Part shown: positions 1 to 8,705 of the stretch, piece by piece
How positions within the stretch are numbered: the first letter of the stretch is position 1
Layout of the letters: each line of letters opens with the position of its first letter
DNA from: Anaeromyxobacter oryzae
Lineage (GTDB): Bacteria > Myxococcota > Myxococcia > Myxococcales > Anaeromyxobacteraceae
DNA: 64,000 nt
Direction: 5' to 3'
NCBI RefSeq assembly: GCF_023169945.1
Contig: NZ_AP025591.1
Coordinates: 3,468,481-3,532,480 of the forward strand
The notes under the pieces: model-generated
What the model was told of the DNA's origin: nothing
Databases searched by the model: none
Seen by the model: the letters and a program-made list of their open reading frames with translations, nothing else
Program-made: the position numbers and the translations under genes

Positions 1-24
1 GGTCGGCCCCGCGAGGGACCGACC
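1..24 (-). terminator. Stem-loop after the porin gene
   Basis: A GGTCGG/CCGACC outer stem and a CCC/GGG inner stem close a GCGA loop with one mismatch between them. It sits about 23 bases beyond the porin stop codon on the minus strand. Any following T-run would lie outside the window, so rho independence cannot be judged. Confidence 0.5.
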
Positions 25-47
25 CCGTTGCTCGACGCCGAGCCGTC

Positions 48-1217
48 CTAGAACGAGAGCTGCGCGAAGAGGCCGACCTCGTCGTAGGTGCCCTTCTCGC
101 CGGCGACGGTGGACCCGATCGTCCCGTTCGAGGTGGAGAGCGTGCCCGACTTCACCTGCTCGCGCTTGTAGACGAGCGCGAGGTCGACGGGCTTGACCGG
201 CTCGTACTGGATGCCGCCGTTCACGTAGACGTCCTTCAGGTCCGAGCTCGTGTCCTTCTTCGGCTGCACGTAGTCGGCGCGCGCGAAGAGCGTGAGCGCC
301 GGCACGATCTCGTACGATGCCCAGGCGGAGCCGCCGATCGCCTTGTCGGTCGGGGCCGTGCCCGTGACGATCGCCTTGTCGTAGTTCTTCGCGACGAAGC
401 CGGAGACGCCCACCCGGGCGCCGCCGCCGACCCACGCGACGAGCGCGTCGGCGCGCTGGGCCTTGTTGGGCGTCGCCGTGCCGACGACGTTCTGGCCGAG
501 GTACCCGGTCTGCCCGCCGACGGCGAGCGTGAGCCCCTTCACCGGGACGAGGGCGAGGCGCGCCTCGACCGCCGGGGCGCGCGTGCGGGTCGGATCGCCG
601 TAGCCGCGGCCGTTCACCGCCGACACGGCGTAGTCCACCAGGCCGCCGGCGAGCTTGCCGCCCGCGTGGAGACCCCAGTCCGCCGAGGTGGCGAGCTTCA
701 CGCGATCGGTGAGCACGTTCTCGACGTAGCGGAACCCGTAGAGATCCTCGACGAACGGCACCCAGGGGAGATCCGCGGCGCCGGCCTTCACGCCGAGCTC
801 CGGCGCGACCTTCGCCTCGAGGTACGCGTGCTTCACGAACACGTCGAACTTCCCGTTGGTCAGGTTGCCGATGTCGGTCCGGATCCGGGCGCGCCACACC
901 TCGTCGAACGTGTGGTCGACGCCGAGGTAGAAGCGCTTCACGTCGAGCGAGGTGCCGACGCCCTTGTCGGCCGAGACGTCGCGGCCGTCGTCCATGTTCT
1001 GGCGGTACGTGTAGTCGGCGTAGATCTTCCCGGAGACGACCGTCTTCGGGGTGGCCGCCTTCGGGGCGGGGGCGGGGGCGGCGGCGTCGACGGTGGGGCT
1101 CGTGGGCGCGGCGGGCGCCGCGGGGGCCGCGGGGGCCGTCGTGTCGGGGGTGGCCTGGGCGCGGGCGGTGCCCGCGAGGCCGAGGGCGACGAGTGCTGCG
1201 GCGGTCGTGAATCTCAT
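48..1217 (-). CDS. Outer-membrane porin (beta-barrel)
   Basis: A 389-residue protein with a signal peptide (residues 1 to about 20, ending TARA), then a Pro/Ala/Thr-rich linker to about residue 57, then alternating amphipathic strands rich in Tyr, Gly and Asp. It ends in Phe (LFAQLSF), the usual outer-membrane insertion signal. No exact porin family is recognisable by eye. It diverges from the phosphate-uptake genes, so a role in phosphate passage is plausible, but no PHO box was found pointing toward it. An amphipathic barrel of unknown selectivity is the safe reading. Confidence 0.75.
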   Translation of the reverse strand: MRFTTAAALVALGLAGTARAQATPDTTAPAAPAAPAAPTSPTVDAAAPAPAPKAATPKTVVSGKIYADYTYRQNMDDGRDVSADKGVGTSLDVKRFYLGVDHTFDEVWRARIRTDIGNLTNGKFDVFVKHAYLEAKVAPELGVKAGAADLPWVPFVEDLYGFRYVENVLTDRVKLATSADWGLHAGGKLAGGLVDYAVSAVNGRGYGDPTRTRAPAVEARLALVPVKGLTLAVGGQTGYLGQNVVGTATPNKAQRADALVAWVGGGARVGVSGFVAKNYDKAIVTGTAPTDKAIGGSAWASYEIVPALTLFARADYVQPKKDTSSDLKDVYVNGGIQYEPVKPVDLALVYKREQVKSGTLSTSNGTIGSTVAGEKGTYDEVGLFAQLSF

Positions 1218-1536
1218 GGTCGAGCGTGTCTCCCGGGCGGCGGAGGCCGCCCCTGTCGTCCCGGGCGCTGGGGCGTCCGGGCCCCGGCTCGTGTGGCCGG
1301 CGCACGCGCAAGCTGAACCCCGTCCGGGGCGGACCGGTGAGGCGCTCGTTACGCTTGGGCAACTTCGACGCGGGCGGGCGCGGCCAGGGTGTGGGCGCGG
1401 CCGATGAACGCGCGCGCGAGGGCGGTCGCCCGTTACACGCAGCGGCGGATCGGCAAACGTCGCGGCATCGCCACACCACCGTCACACGGCCGGGCGTACA
1501 TAGCGCCGCGAAAGCCAACCAAAGGACACTCCGACA
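1218..1536. other. Divergent intergenic region, porin/pstS
   Basis: These 319 bases hold the start regions of both divergent genes. The right part contains the PHO-box promoter listed separately. The left part, next to the porin, shows no clear promoter motif. No convincing small gene was seen: the open frames here are antisense extensions with skewed Arg/Pro/Gly composition. Confidence 0.6.
1468..1502 (+). promoter_or_regulatory. PHO box plus -10 element upstream of pstS
   Basis: Two 7-mers, TCGCCAC and CCGTCAC, are separated by 4 bases (period 11), the geometry of a PhoB half-site pair. A TACATA hexamer follows after 11 bases in the -10 position. The 7-4-7-11 layout is repeated before pstC with almost the same sequence. 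Regulation by a PhoB-type activator is inferred; no phoB or phoR gene lies in the window. Confidence 0.7.
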
Positions 1537-2568
1537 ATGAAGAAGCTCCTCCTCGTCGCAGCGCTCGCGGTCGCCGGGACCGCGTCCGCCGCGAACAAGC
1601 TCCTCGTCACCGGCGCCGGCGCGACCTTCCCGTTCCCGCTCTATTCGAAGTGGTTCTCCGAGTACAACAAGCTCAACCCCGATCTCCAGTTCAACTACCA
1701 GTCGATCGGCTCGGGCGGCGGCATCCAGCAGATCACGAACAGGACGGTCGACTTCGGCGCGTCCGACGCTCCGATGAAGGACGCGCAGCTCGCGGCGGCG
1801 CCCGGGACCGTCCACATCCCGACCGTCCTCGGGGCGGTGGTGGTCACCTACAACGCTCCGATCACGCAGCTGCGCCTGACCCCGGAGACGCTCTCCGGGA
1901 TCTACCTCGGCAAGATCACGAAGTGGAACGATCCCGCGCTCGCCAAGGTGAACCCCGGCGTGAAGCTGCCCGACACGGACATCGCCGTGATCCACCGGTC
2001 CGACGGCTCCGGTACGACCAACATCTTCACGGACTACCTGTCGAAGGTCTCCCCGGAGTGGAAGGAGAAGGTCGGCGCGTCCACGAGCGTGAAGTGGCCC
2101 GCCGGGCTCGGCGCGAAGGGCAACGAGGGCGTCACGGGCCTCGTGAAGCAGACCCCCGGCGCGATCGGATACGTGGAGCTCGCGTACGCCAACCAGAACA
2201 AGCTCCCGATGGCCGAGCTCCAGAACAAGGACGGCGTCTTCGTGAAGGCGACGATGCAGTCCACCTCGAGCGCCGCCGCGGGCGTGGCGATGCCGGACGA
2301 CTTCCGGGTCTCGATCACGAACGCCTCTGGCAAGGATGCGTACCCGATGGCTTCGTTCACCTACATCCTCGTGCCGCGCGATCAGCAGGACGCCGCGAAG
2401 GGTGCGGCGGTCGTGAACTTCCTCTGGTGGGCGGTACACGACGGGCAGCGGTTCGCGGAGCCGCTCGAGTACGCTCCCCTGCCGAAGGCGGTGGTCGCGA
2501 AGGTCGAGGCGAAGCTCAAGTCCCTCACCGTGCTGGGCAAGCCCGTAGCGATCCAGGCCGCCCGCTGA
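1537..2568 (+). CDS. pstS: Phosphate ABC transporter, phosphate-binding protein PstS
   Basis: A 343-residue periplasmic phosphate receptor that hands phosphate to PstCA. Residues 1-19 are a Sec signal peptide ending in ASA. The mature protein opens with the PstS hallmark GAGATFPFPLYSKW and later has IHRSDGSGTTNIFTDYL, the phosphate-contacting loop, then GYVELAYA. Length is normal for the family. A purine-rich AAAGGA lies a little far from the ATG. It is the first gene of pstSCAB-phoU but is separated from pstC by 143 bases containing a second PHO-type promoter, so it can be expressed apart from the rest. Confidence 0.95.
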   Translation: MKKLLLVAALAVAGTASAANKLLVTGAGATFPFPLYSKWFSEYNKLNPDLQFNYQSIGSGGGIQQITNRTVDFGASDAPMKDAQLAAAPGTVHIPTVLGAVVVTYNAPITQLRLTPETLSGIYLGKITKWNDPALAKVNPGVKLPDTDIAVIHRSDGSGTTNIFTDYLSKVSPEWKEKVGASTSVKWPAGLGAKGNEGVTGLVKQTPGAIGYVELAYANQNKLPMAELQNKDGVFVKATMQSTSSAAAGVAMPDDFRVSITNASGKDAYPMASFTYILVPRDQQDAAKGAAVVNFLWWAVHDGQRFAEPLEYAPLPKAVVAKVEAKLKSLTVLGKPVAIQAAR

Positions 2569-2614
2569 CGGCGCGTCCCCGGGCGATGCCTGGTCGATCC
2601 GAATCGCTACCGGG

Positions 2615-2649
2615 TCGTCACCGGATCGTCACACGGCGGGGCCTATAAC
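2615..2649 (+). promoter_or_regulatory. Second PHO box plus -10 element upstream of pstC
   Basis: A perfect direct repeat of TCGTCAC with a 4-base spacer is followed, after 11 bases, by TATAAC. The arrangement matches the promoter before pstS base for base through much of its length (shared CGTCACACGGC core). A dedicated PhoB-responsive promoter for pstCAB-phoU is inferred. Confidence 0.75.
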
Positions 2650-2711
2650 GGCGCGCGTTCGGCGACCGGGCCGCGCAGCCGGTTCACGGTGCAGGACGTC
2701 GCCAGGTCCCG

Positions 2712-3764
2712 ATGACCATGCATCTTCCGGGGCGCCCGAGCCCGCGACCGACCGACAGAGAGGGTTCCCCACCCGTGCCCAGCCCCGCCGAGATCACCGG
2801 CGCCCAGCTCTCCGTGACGCCGTCCATCGCCCGGTCGCGACGGTTCGGAAACGCCGGCGACCGGGTCTGGGCGACCGTGCTGGTCGCGCTCGGTGGCGCC
2901 GTGCTGCTCATCGCCGGCGTGATCGTGTGGTCGCTGTTCGGCCTGTCCCGTCCCCTCGCCGGGTTGATCTCCATCCCGCGCTTCCTCGCGGGCCAGGACT
3001 GGGATCCGGTCGCCTCCTCGTTCGGCGCGCTCCCCTTCATCTACGGGACGCTCGTGACGAGCGCCGTCGCGATGGTGGTCGCGCTGCCGGTCTCGGTCGG
3101 GCTCGCGGTGTTCATGGTCGAGTTCGCGCCGGCGCGCGCCCGGCCGATCGTCTCCTTCCTGGTGGAGACGCTCGCCGCGATCCCCAGCGTGGTGTACGGG
3201 CTCTGGGGCCTGTTCGTCCTCGTCCCCTGGCTCCGCGGCTCGCTGGAGCCGGCGCTCGTCCACACCCTGGGCTTCCTGCCGCTGTTCAAGGGGCCCTCCG
3301 TCGGTCTCGGGTACCTCGGCGCCGGCCTGATCCTCGCCGTGATGATCCTGCCGACGATCTCATCGGTGACGACCGAGGTGCTGAAGACGGTGCCGCCACC
3401 GCTGCGCGAGGGCGCCCTCGCGCTCGGCGCGACGCGCTGGGAGGCGATCCGGATGGCGATCCTGCCGTACGCCCGCGGCGGCATCATGGGCGCCGCCCTC
3501 CTCGGGCTCGGGCGGGCCCTCGGCGAGACGATGGCGGTGACGATGGTCATCGGGAACTCGCCCGAGATCCACGCCTCGCTGCTCGCGCCGGGCTACTCCC
3601 TGCCGTCGGTCATCGCGAACGAGTTCGCCGAGGCCGCCTCCCCGGAGCACCTCGCCGCGCTGGCGGGGCTCGGGCTCGTGCTGTTCGGCCTGAGCATCGT
3701 GCTGAACGCGGTCGCGCGACTCCTCGTGCACCGCGTCCAGGGGTCGGCCGGGAGGATCGCGTGA
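2712..3764 (+). CDS. pstC: Phosphate ABC transporter permease PstC
   Basis: A 350-residue inner-membrane permease with about six hydrophobic segments. The EAA coupling loop is seen as [20 protein letters not shown] followed by [21 protein letters not shown]. The first 50 residues are polar and Pro-rich, so the real start could be a later codon: ATG at 2718 or GTG at 2775, the latter behind a GAGAGGG. The stop overlaps the pstA start. It forms the phosphate channel with PstA, energised by PstB. Confidence 0.93.
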   Translation: MTMHLPGRPSPRPTDREGSPPVPSPAEITGAQLSVTPSIARSRRFGNAGDRVWATVLVALGGAVLLIAGVIVWSLFGLSRPLAGLISIPRFLAGQDWDPVASSFGALPFIYGTLVTSAVAMVVALPVSVGLAVFMVEFAPARARPIVSFLVETLAAIPSVVYGLWGLFVLVPWLRGSLEPALVHTLGFLPLFKGPSVGLGYLGAGLILAVMILPTISSVTTEVLKTVPPPLREGALALGATRWEAIRMAILPYARGGIMGAALLGLGRALGETMAVTMVIGNSPEIHASLLAPGYSLPSVIANEFAEAASPEHLAALAGLGLVLFGLSIVLNAVARLLVHRVQGSAGRIA

Positions 3765-4609
3765 ACCGGCTCACGTGGCGCCGGACGGTCAACGTCGTCA
3801 TGATCGCCCTCGCCGGCGCCTCGGTGCTGGTCGCACTCGTGCCGCTCGCGTCGCTGCTCTGGCTGGTCGTCTCGAGGGGCGCGGCCGGCCTCTCGTGGAC
3901 CTTCTTCACGCACCTGCCCACGCCCGTCGGCGAGCCCGGCGGCGGCGTCGGCAACGCGCTCCTCGGCACGCTGTTCCTCGTCGGGCTCGCGTCGCTCATC
4001 GGCCTGCCGCTCGGGATCGGCGCGGGCGTGTTCCTCGCCGAGCACGGCGACCGCCCGTTCGGCCGCCTCGTCCGCTTCACCGCCGAGGTCCTCGGCGGCG
4101 TCCCGTCCATCGTCATCGGCATCGTCGCGTACGGCCTCATCGTCGTGCCGATGAGGCGCTTCTCCGGCCTCGCCGGCGCCATCGCTCTCGCCCTCCTCAT
4201 GGTGCCGACCCTGGCCCGCGCCACCGAGGAGCTCGTCCGGCTCGTGCCGGGCGCGCTCCGCGAGGCCTCGCTCGCGCTCGGCGTCCCCGAGTGGAAGACC
4301 TCGCTCCGCATCGTCCTCCGCACGGCGCTGGGCGGGATCGTCACCGCCGTCCTCCTCGCCGTCGCCCGGGCGGCCGGCGAGACGGCGCCCCTGCTCTTCA
4401 CCGCGCTCAACAACCAGTACTGGAACTTCGCTCCGGACCAGCCCACCGCGTCGCTCACCGTGCAGATCTTCAACTACGCGATCAGCCCCTACGAGGACTG
4501 GCACCAGAAGGCCTGGACCGCCGCCCTCGTGCTCCTCATCCTCGTCGGCGGGCTGAACCTGGCCGCGCGGTTCCTGATGCGGACCAGCCACCTGCGGGAG
4601 CAGCGATGA
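3761..4609 (+). CDS. pstA: Phosphate ABC transporter permease PstA
   Basis: A 282-residue permease, partner of PstC. The GTG start lies inside the GTGA that ends pstC, which implies translational coupling. The Thr-Phe-Phe-Thr loop and the EAA loop ([20 protein letters not shown]) followed by [20 protein letters not shown] are typical of PstA, as is the ALNNQYWNF segment near the C-terminus. The frame stays open upstream only because of high GC; the Arg-rich upstream translation is not part of the protein. Confidence 0.94.
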   Translation: MNRLTWRRTVNVVMIALAGASVLVALVPLASLLWLVVSRGAAGLSWTFFTHLPTPVGEPGGGVGNALLGTLFLVGLASLIGLPLGIGAGVFLAEHGDRPFGRLVRFTAEVLGGVPSIVIGIVAYGLIVVPMRRFSGLAGAIALALLMVPTLARATEELVRLVPGALREASLALGVPEWKTSLRIVLRTALGGIVTAVLLAVARAAGETAPLLFTALNNQYWNFAPDQPTASLTVQIFNYAISPYEDWHQKAWTAALVLLILVGGLNLAARFLMRTSHLREQR

Positions 4610-5367
4610 GCGCGGCCCCTCCGAAGATCGCTGTGGAAGGCCTCCAGGCCTACTTCCGCAGCAGCCATGTGCTCCACTCGGTCACGACGACGATCCCGGC
4701 CCTGTCGGTCACGGCGATCATCGGGCCGTCGGGCTGCGGGAAGTCCACGTTCCTGCGCTGCCTCAACCGCATGCACGAGCTCACGCCCGGCGCGCGGATC
4801 GAGGGCACCATCCGCCTCGACGGCCAGGACGTCCACGGCCGCGACGTGGATCCGGTGTCCCTTCGCCGGCGCGTCGGGATGGTCTTCCAGCGGCCGAACC
4901 CGTTCCCCACCATGTCCATCTTCGACAACGTGGCGTCCGGGCTGCGGCTCAACGGGATGGGCGGCGATCACGAGGTCATCGTCGAGCGGTGCCTCCGCCA
5001 GGCGGCGCTGTGGGACGAGGTGAAGGACCGCCTGAAGGCCTCGCCGCTCTCGCTCTCCGGCGGGCAGCAGCAGCGGCTCTGCATCGCGCGGGCGCTCGCC
5101 GTCGAGCCGGAGGTGCTGCTCATGGACGAGCCGGCGAGCGCGCTCGATCCGATCGCGACGGCGAAGATCGAGGACCTCATCCACGAGCTGAAGGCCAGCT
5201 ACACCATCGCCATCGTCACCCACAACATGCAGCAGGCCGCTCGCGTGTCGGACCAGACCGCCTTCTTCTACATGGGCGATCTCATCGAGGTCGGGCCGAC
5301 CGAGCAGATCTTCACGAACCCGCGCGAGCAGCGAACCGAGGATTACGTCACCGGGAAGTTCGGGTAG
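4606..5367 (+). CDS. pstB: Phosphate ABC transporter ATPase PstB
   Basis: A 253-residue ATP-binding subunit that overlaps the pstA stop by ATGA. Walker A is GPSGCGKST, the Q-loop reads [16 protein letters not shown], the signature is [16 protein letters not shown], Walker B is [13 protein letters not shown], and the switch His is in [23 protein letters not shown] after Walker A and the PNPFP stretch are specific to PstB rather than to other ABC ATPases. Length is normal for the family. Confidence 0.96.
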   Translation: MSAAPPKIAVEGLQAYFRSSHVLHSVTTTIPALSVTAIIGPSGCGKSTFLRCLNRMHELTPGARIEGTIRLDGQDVHGRDVDPVSLRRRVGMVFQRPNPFPTMSIFDNVASGLRLNGMGGDHEVIVERCLRQAALWDEVKDRLKASPLSLSGGQQQRLCIARALAVEPEVLLMDEPASALDPIATAKIEDLIHELKASYTIAIVTHNMQQAARVSDQTAFFYMGDLIEVGPTEQIFTNPREQRTEDYVTGKFG

Positions 5368-5401
5368 CCTCGCCGAGCGCGCCGGAGCGGCGGAGACGAT
5401 C

Positions 5402-6100
5402 ATGCCCACGACCCACACCGACAAGTCCTACGAGGCGGAGCTCAAGGGGATCCGCGATCGCCTCCTCGAGATGGGCGGGCTCGTCGAGCGCGCCATCGCG
5501 GCGAGCGTCCGTGCGGTCACCGAGCGCGACACCGCGCTCGCAGAGGACATCAAGCTCAAGGACCGCGAGATCAACAGGATGGAGGTGGACATCGACGGTG
5601 CCTGCCGGCGCGTCCTCGCCCTCCGCCAGCCCGCCGCGTCCGACCTCCGCTTCGTCACCACCGCCCTCAAGATCGTGACCGACCTCGAGCGGATGGGCGA
5701 CCTCGCCGTGAACATCGCCGAGCGCGCCATCGACCTGAACCAGGCGCCGGCGCTCGGCCCCCTGCACGACCTGTCGAAGCTCGCCGATCTCTCCGAGGCG
5801 CAGCTCAAGAAGGCGCTCGACGCGTTCGTGACCCGGGACGTCGAGAAGGCGGAGGAGGTGATGCGCGGCGACGACCTGCTCGACACGCTGTACCTCAAGA
5901 TCTTCAACGACCTGCTCGGGCTCATGATGGAGGACTCGCGGAACATCCGGCGCGCGACGGCCATCATGTTCGCCGCGAAGCACCTCGAGCGCTTCGGCGA
6001 CCACGCGACGAACCTGGCGGAGATGGTCGTCTACATGGTCCGCGGGACCGACATCCGGCACCCGAGGAGCCGGGCGCTCGAAGGTACTCCTCACGAGTAG
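5402..6100 (+). CDS. phoU: Phosphate signalling regulator PhoU
   Basis: A 232-residue all-helical cytoplasmic protein that couples PstSCAB activity to the PhoR/PhoB system. Two PhoU repeats are visible, each with the metal-binding E/DxxxD signature: DLERMGDLAVNIAE near residue 98 and KHLERFGDHATNLAE near residue 200. It begins 34 bases after pstB with GGAG upstream and closes the phosphate operon before a stem-loop. Confidence 0.95.
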   Translation: MPTTHTDKSYEAELKGIRDRLLEMGGLVERAIAASVRAVTERDTALAEDIKLKDREINRMEVDIDGACRRVLALRQPAASDLRFVTTALKIVTDLERMGDLAVNIAERAIDLNQAPALGPLHDLSKLADLSEAQLKKALDAFVTRDVEKAEEVMRGDDLLDTLYLKIFNDLLGLMMEDSRNIRRATAIMFAAKHLERFGDHATNLAEMVVYMVRGTDIRHPRSRALEGTPHE

Positions 6101-6112
6101 GTCGCAGGTTCG

Positions 6113-6132
6113 CGTCCGCGCTTGCGCGGACG
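6113..6132 (+). terminator. Stem-loop after phoU
   Basis: A perfect 9-bp inverted repeat (CGTCCGCGC / GCGCGGACG) with a two-base TT centre starts 12 bases after the phoU stop. There is no T-run after it, so it is a likely transcript end or a 3' stabilising hairpin rather than a classical intrinsic terminator. Confidence 0.5.
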
Positions 6133-6311
6133 GGGGATGCCATCGCCGGCGGCCGGTGCGTGCGCCATCCTCTTCGGTCGTTGCACGGGCCGGAGGCCGA
6201 GCGGAGTGCCGCCCGGCCGCCGCGTGACGATTTCGTGAACTCGCCCATGACGTCCCGCTCGAGCGGCGGTTCCGGGTTAGGAGTGTCGCCGCCGTTCCAC
6301 GGAGACTCCGG

Positions 6312-6533
6312 ATGCGCGAAACCTTCTACGCCTGCACGTTCGATTCCCTTTCCGAGCGGCGCCTCGCCCACGTCCGTGCCTGGGACGCCGGCGAGGCGAT
6401 GGAGCTGTTCGTCGCGGAGCTGGAGGGCGATGGCGTGGCGGAGCCCGGTGACGTGGAGGTGGCGCCGCTCGGCGGCCGCCCGTGCTCTCGCGCGCGCTAC
6501 CGTCCGCGGGGCGACATCTCGACCCTGCAGTAG
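6312..6533 (+). CDS. Small protein of unknown function (73 aa)
   Basis: The start ATG has GGAG eight bases upstream, good for this genome. The protein is acidic in the middle (EAMELFVAELEGDGV) with a basic C-terminus. No signal peptide, membrane segment or known motif is seen. It begins about 210 bases after phoU, so it is not clearly part of that operon. Amino-acid use is normal for a coding frame, unlike the Arg-rich shadow frames around it. The main doubt is its short length. Confidence 0.5.
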   Translation: MRETFYACTFDSLSERRLAHVRAWDAGEAMELFVAELEGDGVAEPGDVEVAPLGGRPCSRARYRPRGDISTLQ

Positions 6534-6656
6534 ACGCGCGGTGCGCGGACCGTCGGGGCGGCTCGGCTGCCTGCGACGGCCAGGTAGCTCACGTCCGCCG
6601 TGGTCGCGGCCCGCTCGCGCCGCCCACCGTTCCGGTCGCTCCCGAGCTCGTGCCCC

Positions 6657-7181
6657 TCACCTGCCTCCGCCCGGCGCGGCGGGCTGGGCGGGCTGGGTGA
6701 CCGCTCCCGTCCCCGTCCCCGTCGACGCTCCGGTGCCGGTCGCCGCGCCTGGCGTCGTGGTTCCGGCCGTGCCAGGCATCGTCGTGGTGCCCGCCGTGCC
6801 CGGCGTGCCGCTCCCGGTGCCGGGCGAGCCCACGCCGCTCGTCCCGGTCGCGCCGGGGACGACACAGTGGACGGCGCCCGTGGTCGTCGCGGAGCTGCCC
6901 GTCCCGCCGGTCGCGGTCGCGCCCGTCGTTCCCGTCCCCGTCGAGGTCGAGCCGGTGGCGCCGAGGCTCGTGTCGGGCACGGTGCCCGGCGGGCAGGACT
7001 GCGCGGTGGTCGAGGTCCCCGGGGTGGTCGTCGTGCCGGGCGTCGCGCTGCCGGCCGCGCCCGCGGTGGTGCCGGTCGAGCCGGTGGTGCCGACGCCGGG
7101 CCCGGTGCCGGTCGTTCCCGCCTGCGCGAGGGCCAAGGCGGGCAGGGCGGCGAGCGCCGCCTGAATGATGCGCCTCATCAT
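6657..7181 (-). CDS. Secreted Thr/Gly/Ala-rich low-complexity protein
   Basis: Starting at the ATG with GGGAGG seven bases upstream gives a 174-residue protein; an in-frame GTG six codons earlier lacks a ribosome site. MMRRIIQAALAALPALALAQA is a signal peptide. The rest is almost wholly Thr, Gly, Ala, Ser and Pro in short degenerate units such as GTTG, TGTGT and PGTAGTT, with two isolated Cys. Such composition suits an extended, possibly glycosylated extracellular or periplasmic protein. No enzymatic function is suggested. Confidence 0.65.
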   Translation of the reverse strand: MMRRIIQAALAALPALALAQAGTTGTGPGVGTTGSTGTTAGAAGSATPGTTTTPGTSTTAQSCPPGTVPDTSLGATGSTSTGTGTTGATATGGTGSSATTTGAVHCVVPGATGTSGVGSPGTGSGTPGTAGTTTMPGTAGTTTPGAATGTGASTGTGTGAVTQPAQPAAPGGGR

Positions 7182-7272
7182 GTGTGTGCCTCCCGTCACT
7201 GACGGATGCGCATCGCCGCCGGTGTCCGCCCGGACGCCGGCGAGGCGCCGCGGGCGCGCGGCGGGCGCGTCC

Positions 7273-7878
7273 TCAGGAGACGAGGAGGCGCGCGGCGAGC
7301 CCCGCGAACACGCCGAGGAGGGCGCCCGCGCCGACGTCGAGCGGGTAGTGCGCCCCCAGGTAGACGCGCGAGAGGCCGATCCCCACCGCGAGGAGCAGCG
7401 CGCAGGGCCCGATCCCGTACGGCTCGTCCGCGAGCGCCACCGCCACGCCGAACGCGGCCGAGGTGTGGCCGGACGGGAACGAGAACCGGTCCGGGTTCGC
7501 GGCGAGCGCCTCGAACCCGGCGATGGCGCTGTCGGGGCGGGCGCGCGTGAGGCTGCGCTTCAGCGCCTGCGAGAGCAGCGTCGCGAGGATCGTCCCGGCG
7601 CCGATCCGCAGGCCGAGGTGCCTGCCGCGCGGCGTGGAGGTCGCGAAGCACGCGACGCCGATCGCCGTCCAGCCCTTCCCGTCGCCGACCGCGGTGAGCG
7701 CCCGGGCGATCACCGTCCGGCACGGACCCCGGAACCGCTGCACCGACACGAGCAGCGCCTCGTCGAAGGAGAGGATCCGCCGCAGCCGGCCCTCGCGGAC
7801 CACGACGCCGTCCGCGTCCACGGCGATGGCCCCCTCGACGCCCGGCAGCTCCGGTCCTCGATCGCTCGGTTCGCTCAT
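7273..7878 (-). CDS. PAP2-superfamily membrane phosphatase
   Basis: A 201-residue membrane protein of the type-2 phosphatidic acid phosphatase family, likely acting on a lipid phosphate or pyrophosphate at the periplasmic face. All three catalytic motifs are present in order: K-x6-RP (KRSLTRARP), PSGH (FSFPSGHTSAAFG) and SR-x5-H-x3-D (SRVYLGAHYPLD). The ATG overlaps the stop of the upstream NlpC/P60 gene, so translation is coupled. The substrate cannot be named; undecaprenyl pyrophosphate or phosphatidylglycerophosphate are possible. Confidence 0.85.
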   Translation of the reverse strand: MSEPSDRGPELPGVEGAIAVDADGVVVREGRLRRILSFDEALLVSVQRFRGPCRTVIARALTAVGDGKGWTAIGVACFATSTPRGRHLGLRIGAGTILATLLSQALKRSLTRARPDSAIAGFEALAANPDRFSFPSGHTSAAFGVAVALADEPYGIGPCALLLAVGIGLSRVYLGAHYPLDVGAGALLGVFAGLAARLLVS

Positions 7879-8705
7879 CGCGGTGCAGGGTGGCGCGCCC
7901 GTGCCTCGATGGCGTGCCCTCCCTGCAACGTCTGCGTGAACTCCCCTTCGAGCAACTCCCCGAAGGCGGCGAAGAGCTCGCCTGCCAGGTACCTCGTCCC
8001 GGGTGCGTCGCGGAGCCGGTGGATCCGGAGGATCCCGTTCGCGGCCGGATCCGACGGCCGGGCGAGGTTCATCCGGATCCGCTCGACGCGCGCGCCGCGG
8101 TGCAGCAGCGTGACGATGTCTCCCTCGACGGACTCGACCAGGGCGACGTGCGTGTAGAGGTCGTTCCGCCGGCCGTCGTGGTTGCGGTCGTAGGTGTCGT
8201 GGAAGAACGCGAGGTCGCCGGGGCGGGGCCGAGCCACGTCGTGGCTCGCGTCGTGCAGCGACTCGGACCGCGAGCGGCCCGGCCCCAGCCGGATCCCCAG
8301 CCCGGCGGCGCGATACGCGTCGAGCACGAAGCCGGAGCAGTCGAGCGCGGGGCGCGTGCCGAGGCGGCGTCGCGCGGCCGCCAGGATCCGCTGGCGCGCC
8401 CGGGCGAGGGCCGGATCCTCGGGCGCGGGCTCGGCGTCGTCCCCGGCGCGGGCGCCGGGCTCGCGCTCGTCGCCCGGCCGCGCGTCCTCGCCGGCGCCCG
8501 GCGCGTCCGCGCCTGCGTCCGTGGTGGCGTCCTCGCCGGTCTCGTCCTCGTCCGGCCCGGCGTCGTCTCCCGTGGCCTCGTGCGTCGCCGCGGCCGCGGC
8601 GGAGGGCGCGCCGGCGCCGGGCCCCTCCGGCGCGGGCCGCGGGTGGAACGTGGCGCACCCGCCGAGGAGCAGCGCCGCGAGCGCGATGGACGCCGGGCGG
8701 ATCAC
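7875..8705 (-). CDS. NlpC/P60-like lipoprotein, probable cell-wall peptidase
   Basis: A 276-residue protein with a GTG start overlapping the end of the upstream gene. A lipoprotein signal (ALAALLLGGC) gives a lipidated Cys at about residue 17. A Pro/Ala/Asp/Glu-rich linker of about 100 residues follows. The C-terminal half has the NlpC/P60 layout: catalytic Cys in ALDCSGFVLDAYRAAGL and His in YTHVALVESVEGD. This predicts a papain-fold amidase or endopeptidase tethered to a membrane and acting on peptidoglycan stem peptides. The acidic linker is unusual and may span the periplasm. Confidence 0.75.
   Translation of the reverse strand: MIRPASIALAALLLGGCATFHPRPAPEGPGAGAPSAAAAATHEATGDDAGPDEDETGEDATTDAGADAPGAGEDARPGDEREPGARAGDDAEPAPEDPALARARQRILAAARRRLGTRPALDCSGFVLDAYRAAGLGIRLGPGRSRSESLHDASHDVARPRPGDLAFFHDTYDRNHDGRRNDLYTHVALVESVEGDIVTLLHRGARVERIRMNLARPSDPAANGILRIHRLRDAPGTRYLAGELFAAFGELLEGEFTQTLQGGHAIEARARHPAPR

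Noticed and set aside
6101..6135. tRNA T-arm (GGTTCGCGTCC)
   Set aside because: No matching acceptor, D-arm or anticodon arm could be placed around it; the hairpin is better read as a transcript end after phoU.
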